This document shows positions 33,146 through 38,557 of a stretch of 38,557 nucleotides of DNA, in pieces. The stretch covers positions 1 to 38,557 of the forward strand of contig JAOBAU010000350.1 in assembly GCA_025463165.1 (NCBI GenBank). Direction: 5' to 3'. A program made the translations under genes and the position numbers. The notes below the pieces were generated by a model that saw nothing but the letters and a program-made list of their open reading frames with translations, did no database searches and was not told the origin of the DNA. Every line of letters starts with the position of its first letter. Within the stretch, counting starts at the first letter, position 1. This DNA is from Acidobacteriota bacterium (GTDB lineage: Bacteria; Acidobacteriota; Thermoanaerobaculia; Gp7-AA8).

Positions 33146-33955
33146 ATGCGCGCGATGAACGGAGCGACTTTCGGCGCGCGGTACGACGCCATCATTTCGG
33201 AGCCGCGCATGCGCGCGCTGTACGGCGCGAGCGGCTATTTCAACACCGGCTACTGGCCGGCGGGCGTGACGAAACTGGTCGACGCGTGCGACCGGCTCGT
33301 CGACGAGATCGCGTCGGTGATTCCTTCCGATGCGCAGACGATGGTCGACGTCGGTTGCGGTCTCGGCGCCGGCACGCGGCGGATCGCAGATCGCTTTCCT
33401 GCCGCGCTCGTCGTCGGCCTGAATCTTTCGTTGTGGCAACTGGCGCAGGTGAAAGCTCGCGGCGTCGGCGCGCTGGTGACAGACGCGGCGCGCCAAGCGC
33501 TCGCCAGCGACGCCATCGATGCGGTGACCGCGATCGAATCGCCGCAGCATTTCGATACGCGCGCGCATTTCTTCGCGGAAGCACATCGCGTGTTGCGGCC
33601 GGGCGGCGTGCTCACGTTGTCGGACATGCTGTTCATCAACGAAGAGACGATCGGCGCGTGGATGCTGCCGCCGGCGAATCGCATCACCACGCTCGCCGAT
33701 TACACGAGGACGCTCGCTGACGCCGGCTTCGTCGACATCAACGTTCGCGACGCCACCGACATCTGCTGGCGGCCGTATTGCGCGGCGATGCGCGGCGTGT
33801 TCGCGGGACACGAAGATTCGCTGCGCGCGATCGAGGAGTCGCTGTCGTTTTACCTGCTGGCGTCAGCGCGCAAAGCGGACATTCCGCGCATCAGCGCTTC
33901 GATGCAGAACGAAGTCGTCAGTTCTTCCGAGCCCCACCACGGCGTGTCGGGATGA
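33146..33955 (+). CDS. Class I SAM-dependent methyltransferase (small-molecule type)
   Basis: 269 residues. GYFNTGYWPAGVTKLVDACDRLVDEI near residues 30-55 is a pattern seen in natural-product methyltransferases. Motif I VDVGCGLGAGTRRIADRFP (about 75-93) and FAEAHRVLRPGGVLTLSDML (about 150-170) complete the class I fold. The acceptor is unknown. AAGG lies five bases before ATG 33146; an internal ATG at 33155 is possible. The last 35 codons overlap the convergent DLDDT toroid gene by 106 bases, an unusually long tail-to-tail overlap. The likely coding end is as given, but the extreme C-terminus after about residue 235 is not family-conserved by eye. Confidence 0.87.
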   Translation: MRAMNGATFGARYDAIISEPRMRALYGASGYFNTGYWPAGVTKLVDACDRLVDEIASVIPSDAQTMVDVGCGLGAGTRRIADRFPAALVVGLNLSLWQLAQVKARGVGALVTDAARQALASDAIDAVTAIESPQHFDTRAHFFAEAHRVLRPGGVLTLSDMLFINEETIGAWMLPPANRITTLADYTRTLADAGFVDINVRDATDICWRPYCAAMRGVFAGHEDSLRAIEESLSFYLLASARKADIPRISASMQNEVVSSSEPHHGVSG

Positions 33956-34824
33956 GGCGGCGCGAACGAGTTCGGCGACAGCCGCTTGCGCCCGCCGTGA
34001 TAGAGACCGGCGCGCGGCCATGCGCCTGACGGCAGTTGCGCGTCGACGATCGGCGTGAGATCGGGAGTGACGTTCCAGTCGAGCAGCGTGCAGGCGGCGA
34101 GCGCCGACTCCAGCGCGTTCGCCGGCGTTGACGCGGCGACGCGTTTCACGATCAGTGCTCCTGCTTCCGGCGCGATCGTCCGAAGCGCACGCGAGAAAAA
34201 GTACCAGACCGCGAACGGCCGCTCGTACCACTTGTCGCACGACGTCTCTTCATCCGCACGAAGAATGCGCAGCAGGTGATCGACGACCGGGCGCGTCTCC
34301 GCACGCTCACCGAGTGCGAAGAGGACATTCGCGTTTACGACCGCATCGACGTCGAACGGCTTCGCCGACGTGCGCGAAAAGAAGAACCACGTCGCCAGCG
34401 GATGCGCGAGCTGTTCGCATGACAGCAGCCATGTGCGAAAGAGTCCGCGGCGATCGCGATTGCTGAGGAGCAGCGTGGTGTTGTCCGGCAGCGCGCGGCC
34501 GGCAGCGCGCAGCACCGCGGTCGCGCACGACGTGTCGTCGAGATCGGGCGGGATCATTCGATGATGCGGATGCGCGCGGCTCCAGTGACGCCAGCGTCCG
34601 CGCTCATCCATTTCGCCCGCGAGGAACTCGAGCGCGCGCTCGTATACGACACGCGCATCGGATGCGAACGAAAGAGAGTGCGCGGCGATGGCGGTCGGGA
34701 AGACCGACGGATCGCGCTCGCTGTGACCGGGACGAAAGGCATCGACCGGAATCTCGCCGCTCGGCAGCTGGCTTCGCTCGAGAAACGCGATCGCGCGTGC
34801 GAGCGCGTCCGCTCCTACGACCAC
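33850..34824 (-). CDS. Small alpha-toroid protein with class II terpene-cyclase motif DLDDT
   Basis: 324 residues, start GTG 34824 with GGAGG four bases upstream, overlapping the ABC ATPase stop by 10 bases. The protein resembles prenyltransferase/squalene-cyclase toroid repeats: AIAFLERSQLPSGEIPVDAF, ALEFLAGEMDERGRWRHW, DAQLPSGAWPRAGLYHGG and GSEELTTSFCIEAL are successive barrel helices with QXXSGXW-like turns. IPPDLDDTSCATAVL (about 91-105) carries DLDD (94-97), the acid motif with which class II terpene cyclases protonate an alkene or epoxide. It is only half the size of squalene-hopene cyclase (one barrel). It may be a compact cyclase or a non-catalytic binding protein. A family match to an uncharacterised toroid group is the safest call. 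Confidence 0.7.
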   Translation of the reverse strand: MVVGADALARAIAFLERSQLPSGEIPVDAFRPGHSERDPSVFPTAIAAHSLSFASDARVVYERALEFLAGEMDERGRWRHWSRAHPHHRMIPPDLDDTSCATAVLRAAGRALPDNTTLLLSNRDRRGLFRTWLLSCEQLAHPLATWFFFSRTSAKPFDVDAVVNANVLFALGERAETRPVVDHLLRILRADEETSCDKWYERPFAVWYFFSRALRTIAPEAGALIVKRVAASTPANALESALAACTLLDWNVTPDLTPIVDAQLPSGAWPRAGLYHGGRKRLSPNSFAPPHPDTPWWGSEELTTSFCIEALMRGMSALRADASR

Positions 34825-36032
34825 TCGACCTCCACGGTCACGAGCTGATTGAGTTGCATCTGCGCGTTCGCGAGCAGCGTCGCGTCGGTGCGAACGTCGA
34901 GCGTGGCCGCGGCGTCGTGCCATCCGTACAACGCGAGCGGCTGCTTCGTTTCGAAATCCTGGATTGCGGCGCGCAGCGAATAGCGGCCGCCGACGAGCGG
35001 GAGCCGCGGCACGACGCACGTCAGCTCTCCATCGCCCGCGGCGAGCGAACGCCGTCTCAGATCGCTCGCGCCGCAAACGCAAACCCACTGATCGGCGGTC
35101 CAGATGCTGAAGCCCCACGCGGCGTCGACCGGCTCGTCGGCGCGATAACGGATCGTGATTCGAAGCGGTTCGCCGTTGCGAACCTCATCGCTTTGCAACG
35201 GCTCCGCGAGCACGTCGGTGATGACGATCGGTCCGATCGCGGGCGCAGCGATGCGGGTCATCGCGTCATCGGCGCCGAGGCGTCGTTCGAACATGTGGTT
35301 CAGCGTCTCGATGGCGGTGCCGCTGAAGGTGATCCGTCCGCGATCGAGCAGGATTCCGCGCCGGCAGAGCGACTGAATCTGATACGTGTTGTGCGACACG
35401 AGCAGCAGCGCGCCGCCGCGCTCGAGATATGCGTGCATGTGGCTGACGCACTTGCGCTGAAACGCGGCGTCGCCGACGGCGAGCACTTCATCGACGAGCA
35501 GAATGTCGGGTTTGAGATGCGCGGCCAGCGCGTACGCGAGCCGCGCCTTCATGCCGGAGCTGTACGACTGCACCGGGGCATCGATGGCGTCGCTGATCTC
35601 GGCGAAATCGACGACCTCGTCGAGCAACGCGTCCGTCTCGCGCCGCGTCAGTCCGTACAACGCGGCGCCGACGCCGACGTTCTCGCGGCCGGTGAGCAGC
35701 GGATTGAATCCGGTGCCGAGCTCGATGAGCGCTTCGACGCGCCCGCGCAGCCGCACTTCGCCGCCGTCCGGTTTGAGCAGACCGTAGAGAACTCGCAGCA
35801 GCGTGCTTTTTCCGGCGCCGTTCGCGCCGACGATGGCCAGCGATTCGCCGGCGCGAACCTCGAACGAGACGTCGTCGAGCGCGAGAAATTCTCCCGCTCG
35901 CAACGTCAGCGGCGATGCAGATGGCAACAGCTCACGCGCGGTATCGACGACGCCGTACCAGAGCGCGCGGCGCAGCTCGCGACAGTACTTCTTCGAGAGG
36001 TGCGAGACGGCGAGCACGGCGTCATTCGTCAT
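34815..36032 (-). CDS. wzt: ABC transporter ATPase, Wzt-like with C-terminal cargo-domain-like region
   Basis: 405 residues. The ABC domain (about 5-245) has Walker A GANGAGKST (about 69-77), an ELGTGFNPLLTGREN segment typical of polysaccharide exporters, signature YSSGM (about 158-162), Walker B ILLVDEVLAVGD and the H-loop SHN. After residue 270 comes a beta-sandwich-like domain (IRYRADEPVDAAWGFSIWT, LPLVGGRYSLRAAIQD) matching the Wzt C-terminal domain, which in O-antigen exporters binds the modified end of the glycan chain. It pairs with the TagG/Wzm permease two genes upstream. The start overlaps the P450-fusion stop (ATGA at 36029-36032). Confidence 0.92.
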   Translation of the reverse strand: MTNDAVLAVSHLSKKYCRELRRALWYGVVDTARELLPSASPLTLRAGEFLALDDVSFEVRAGESLAIVGANGAGKSTLLRVLYGLLKPDGGEVRLRGRVEALIELGTGFNPLLTGRENVGVGAALYGLTRRETDALLDEVVDFAEISDAIDAPVQSYSSGMKARLAYALAAHLKPDILLVDEVLAVGDAAFQRKCVSHMHAYLERGGALLLVSHNTYQIQSLCRRGILLDRGRITFSGTAIETLNHMFERRLGADDAMTRIAAPAIGPIVITDVLAEPLQSDEVRNGEPLRITIRYRADEPVDAAWGFSIWTADQWVCVCGASDLRRRSLAAGDGELTCVVPRLPLVGGRYSLRAAIQDFETKQPLALYGWHDAAATLDVRTDATLLANAQMQLNQLVTVEVEWS

Positions 36033-37579
36033 GCGCCGATCCACAGCTCCACCGGCGCGAGCGTCATCATCGAACGGAAATGTCGAACCGAAGCGAGCGG
36101 CTGCAGCGGACGAAATCCCGGCAGCTCGCGGATCAGCGTCGTCAGCGCCGCGTGGACGACGCGGCGCGCGAGCGGCGCGCCGACGCAGTAGTGAATGCCG
36201 TGGCCGAACGTCAGACCGCGCTGCGTGCGATCGAGCCGCAGCGTTGCGGCGTCGTCGAAATGTGCGGGATCGCGATTCGCGGCGCTGACGCAGAGCTGCA
36301 CGAGCGCGCCGCACGGAATCGTGACCCCTCCGAGCTCGACGTCGGCGGTCGTCCGCCGCGCGACGAGATGTTCGGCGGGATGCAGACGCAGCACTTCATC
36401 GATGAACGGCTGCAGCCGCGCCGGGTCGCGATCGATGTCGTGTCGCAACAGGCGCAAGACCGAATGTGCGATGGCGCGCTCCGTCGTGCTCGTCGAGGCA
36501 ATCCAGAAGAGGCGGACGAGACTGCGCGCTTCCGCCTCGCCGAGCAGACCGTCGCCATGGCGCAGCAGCGTTTGATAGAGCGACGCGCGCGCGACGAGCG
36601 TGTCGAGCGATGACAGCAGCGCGGGGAATGGCGAGTCCGTTTTGTACGCGGCGATCGATGCTTCGCGAATCGATTCCGTGAGCACGTCGTCGGCACCGAT
36701 GAGCTGCGCGGCGATGCCGAAGCTGATCGGCGCTGCAAACTCTGCGACGACGTCGAGCTCGCGCTTCACGAGCTGCGCCGCGTGTCGTTCCGCCGACGCG
36801 AGCAGTGCGTCGATCGCGGCGGGCGAGAAGTGGCGCGAGATCAGGCGGCGGATCGCCGTATGTTGCGGAGGATCGGCGGCGGCGAGCACCGCATCGATCG
36901 GCTCCCACGGACTGCTGGAGAAAAGTTGCGGCCGCGCGAACGCCGACTGCACGTCGTCGAAGCCGAGGACGAGGTGGAAGTCGTGACGCGGCAGATAGTG
37001 AACGGAGCCGTTCGCGCGCAACGCTTCGTAGTACGGGAACGGATCGCGCGCGACGGAAGGCGCGTTGAGGTCGAGCGTTTCAGCGGTGATGGCGATTGAT
37101 TTCGGAGGCGGCCAACCGTTCGCGACGCGCAGCGATCGTATCTGCTCGACATTGCTGATGACTTCGTAGCCATCTTCGCGCGCGGCGTCCAGCGCATCGG
37201 TGAGCCCGGCCGAAGCCGCGGTGATGCGATTCCAGTACGTGGCGTCGAGCGGAGCGTCGTCGGGCAGTGGTCCGCCGAACGTCGCGGAGTAAATCGGACA
37301 CGACGGCTTCCGCGCCGCGATGCGCGGCGCGGACGATGAGCCGATCGCGATCGCCTCGTCGCGCGACAACATGCCGGCCGCGTACGCCGCCGTGATCTCT
37401 CCCAAACCGCTGCCCGCCACCGCATTCGGAATCATTCCCGCATCACGCAAACGATCGACGTCGTCGAGTTGCACGCTCTCGAACGTCAGCAGCACGTAGC
37501 GTTCGCGCGGCGCGATCCGTTCGCGCAGCTGACCGGCGACCCGTTTCGCTTTGCGGATGATGCGCGGCAGGAGTGTCAT
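36029..37579 (-). CDS. Cytochrome P450 with N-terminal degenerate acyltransferase-like domain
   Basis: 516 residues. Residues 175-516 are a bacterial-type P450: DPFPYYEALRANGSVHYLP, DPPQHTAIRRLISRHFSP, the ExxR motif EVLR (395-398), and the heme loop FGHGIHYCVG with Cys465. The I-helix reads ASTSTTERA, so the usual acidic residue before Thr is Ser. Residues 27-147 resemble a shrunken FabD/PKS acyltransferase: GMIPNAVAGSGLGEITAAY (49-67) aligns with the GHSxGE nucleophile elbow, and CPIYSATFGG...YWNRI matches the later YW motif. The catalytic His and Ser positions are Ser57 and Gly58, and about 100 central residues are missing, so acyl transfer is unlikely. It lies between the ABC permease and ATPase genes with 4-base overlaps on both sides. 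Confidence 0.85.
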   Translation of the reverse strand: MTLLPRIIRKAKRVAGQLRERIAPRERYVLLTFESVQLDDVDRLRDAGMIPNAVAGSGLGEITAAYAAGMLSRDEAIAIGSSSAPRIAARKPSCPIYSATFGGPLPDDAPLDATYWNRITAASAGLTDALDAAREDGYEVISNVEQIRSLRVANGWPPPKSIAITAETLDLNAPSVARDPFPYYEALRANGSVHYLPRHDFHLVLGFDDVQSAFARPQLFSSSPWEPIDAVLAAADPPQHTAIRRLISRHFSPAAIDALLASAERHAAQLVKRELDVVAEFAAPISFGIAAQLIGADDVLTESIREASIAAYKTDSPFPALLSSLDTLVARASLYQTLLRHGDGLLGEAEARSLVRLFWIASTSTTERAIAHSVLRLLRHDIDRDPARLQPFIDEVLRLHPAEHLVARRTTADVELGGVTIPCGALVQLCVSAANRDPAHFDDAATLRLDRTQRGLTFGHGIHYCVGAPLARRVVHAALTTLIRELPGFRPLQPLASVRHFRSMMTLAPVELWIGA

Positions 37580-38397
37580 CCGAGTCGTGCGACGAGATGC
37601 GGACGTGCAAGGCGGTGGAAGAGCCATGCGACGATGAGCGTCGCGATGGCGAAGAACGTCACGGCCGCGAAGCCGTTCGCGGTTGTGCCGCCGAGGAGCC
37701 AGGAACGGGTCGTGTCGAGAAGCGGCGTGACCGGATTGAGGCGAACGATTCCGGCCGCCGGCGTCGGATAAATCACCGGCGTCAGAAAAAACCAGAACGT
37801 CGCGATCATCAGCAGCGCGCGGCTGACGTCGTCGTAGAGCATGCCGAGCGGCACAGCCAGGAGACCGAGCGCGAAGCCGAGCATCGCCAGCGCACCGAGT
37901 CCGACCGGCAGCAGCAGCGCGGTCGCGGCGACCGGAACCTGAAACGCGATGAGCGCGGCCGCGAGCACGAGCAGTCGCACGGCGCAATTGAGGAGTACGT
38001 CGAACACGCCGGCGAGGATCAGCGCTTCATGCGGCACGCGGCTGCGCGTGATCGTCTGCCGCGCCGCCGTCAGTTGCTGCAGCGGCGCGTTGAGCGCATC
38101 GACGAATACCTGCCAGCAGATCATTCCGGTGAGCACGTAAATCGGATACGGGATCGCGGTCGTTTCGATCGCGATGATGCGCCGCGACTGAACGTAAACC
38201 CAGATCAGCGTCGTGGCGAGCGTCGGCAGCAGCAGCCAGAGATAGCCGAGCGCGGTGCGGCGATGGCGCGCCTGCGCGTGACTCCGAAAGAGTCGCCACG
38301 CGACGCCTGGTGCATGACGCAGATCTGCAAACGCTTCCGCGAGAAATCGCCGCGGGTACCGCAACTCAGACTCCGACGTGTAAACGATCTCGCTCAT
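37576..38397 (-). CDS. wzm: ABC-2 type permease of polysaccharide/lipid export (Wzm/TagG-like)
   Basis: 273 residues with six membrane helices (about 45-65, 78-98, 125-150, 158-180, 187-205 and 240-262). The N-terminal cytosolic segment, MSEIVYTSESELRYPRRF and then AWRLFRSHAQARHRRTALGYLW, is typical of the TagG/Wzm/KpsM permeases that work with Wzt-like ATPases. The pair would move a lipid-linked product across the inner membrane. The start is 38397; its ATGA overlaps the stop of the upstream partial gene. Its own stop overlaps the start of the P450 fusion (37576-37579). Confidence 0.92.
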   Translation of the reverse strand: MSEIVYTSESELRYPRRFLAEAFADLRHAPGVAWRLFRSHAQARHRRTALGYLWLLLPTLATTLIWVYVQSRRIIAIETTAIPYPIYVLTGMICWQVFVDALNAPLQQLTAARQTITRSRVPHEALILAGVFDVLLNCAVRLLVLAAALIAFQVPVAATALLLPVGLGALAMLGFALGLLAVPLGMLYDDVSRALLMIATFWFFLTPVIYPTPAAGIVRLNPVTPLLDTTRSWLLGGTTANGFAAVTFFAIATLIVAWLFHRLARPHLVARLG

Positions 38398-38557
38398 GCC
38401 CGAATCGTGGTGCGATCGAGAGCGCGCCACAGCCGCGCAATCAGTCGCAGCGCCGGCTTCGGGACCGCGCACGCTACCAGCGCCGCGTAAGCTTCGAGCC
38501 AGAGCGGCTCGAAGAGGATGCTCGCCCGCGCGTGCCGGATGGCGGCGGCGCGAGGAC
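38394..38557 (-). CDS. 3' end of an unidentified gene upstream of the ABC permease (partial)
   Basis: On the minus strand the frame is open from the window edge to a TGA at 38394-38396, which overlaps the permease ATG. The 53 visible residues are Ala/Leu/Arg-rich and amphipathic (ending ALRLIARLWRALDRTTIRA), probably a C-terminal helix pair. No family can be named. The 4-base overlap and continuous frame suggest it is the preceding gene of the same operon. Confidence 0.55.
   Translation of the reverse strand, partial: PRAAAIRHARASILFEPLWLEAYAALVACAVPKPALRLIARLWRALDRTTIRA

Noticed and set aside
31590-33158. 522-codon plus-strand frame over UbiA and the sulfotransferase
   Set aside because: Shadow: the sulfotransferase motifs read on the minus strand and the UbiA motifs in another plus frame.
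36029-37579. Functional acyltransferase activity in the P450 fusion
   Set aside because: The catalytic Ser and the preceding His are replaced and the middle of the domain is missing.
38394-38557. Partial gene as a lasso-peptide B2 or glycosyltransferase gene
   Set aside because: Only 53 C-terminal residues are visible and they match no diagnostic motif, so no function was assigned.

Overview
The window is about 38.6 kb of GC-rich, densely coding bacterial DNA. I count about 36 protein genes, two of them cut by the window edges. There are also two serine tRNAs, one cobalamin riboswitch and three copies of a REP-like palindromic repeat. No rRNA, CRISPR array, transposase or prophage is visible. 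A Ser/Thr kinase fused to a TolB-like propeller, an MglA-type GTPase with a long tail, LiaF-like proteins paired with LytS/LytTR, and the overall gene mix suggest an Acidobacteriota-like, Gram-negative-type bacterium. The TonB-dependent receptor and lipoprotein support a diderm cell. The taxonomic placement is inference.

Bases 1-16.5 kb are mostly housekeeping. In order they hold: the end of an inositol-monophosphatase-family gene coupled to a 3-methyladenine glycosylase; a cobalamin riboswitch and BtuB-like receptor; the MglA-like GTPase; tRNA-Ser(UGA) and tRNA-Ser(GCU); a KGG-repeat stress protein; a lipoprotein cyclophilin and a cytosolic cyclophilin; an AmgK-like sugar kinase; NAD-type isocitrate dehydrogenase; a DUF309 protein; a fused two-domain siroheme decarboxylase; a secreted unknown; a membrane-anchored MutS-like ATPase; a polytopic membrane protein; a parvulin-type isomerase; and the replicative helicase DnaB.

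Bases 16.5-30 kb hold: REP copy 1; a large membrane protein; an NfeD-slipin-unknown operon with stop/start overlaps; a 961-residue kinase-propeller protein; ArfB; REP copy 2; a zinc-ribbon methyltransferase; a four-gene signalling operon (two LiaF-like membrane proteins, LytS-type kinase, LytTR regulator); an ArsR / double AHSA1 / DoxX operon; and REP copy 3.

Bases 30-38.6 kb are the accessory part and the most interesting. They hold a GT4 glycosyltransferase, a UbiA-type prenyltransferase, a sulfotransferase and a small-molecule-type methyltransferase. Next comes a tightly coupled minus-strand operon encoding, in transcription order, an unknown partial gene, a Wzm-type ABC permease, a degenerate acyltransferase-cytochrome P450 fusion, a Wzt-type ABC ATPase with a C-terminal cargo-domain-like region, and a small alpha-toroid protein with the class II terpene-cyclase signature DLDDT. 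Every junction overlaps by 4 to 10 bases. I read this as a possibly undescribed pathway that makes, oxidises, decorates and exports a lipid- or isoprenoid-linked product. The product cannot be named from sequence alone.
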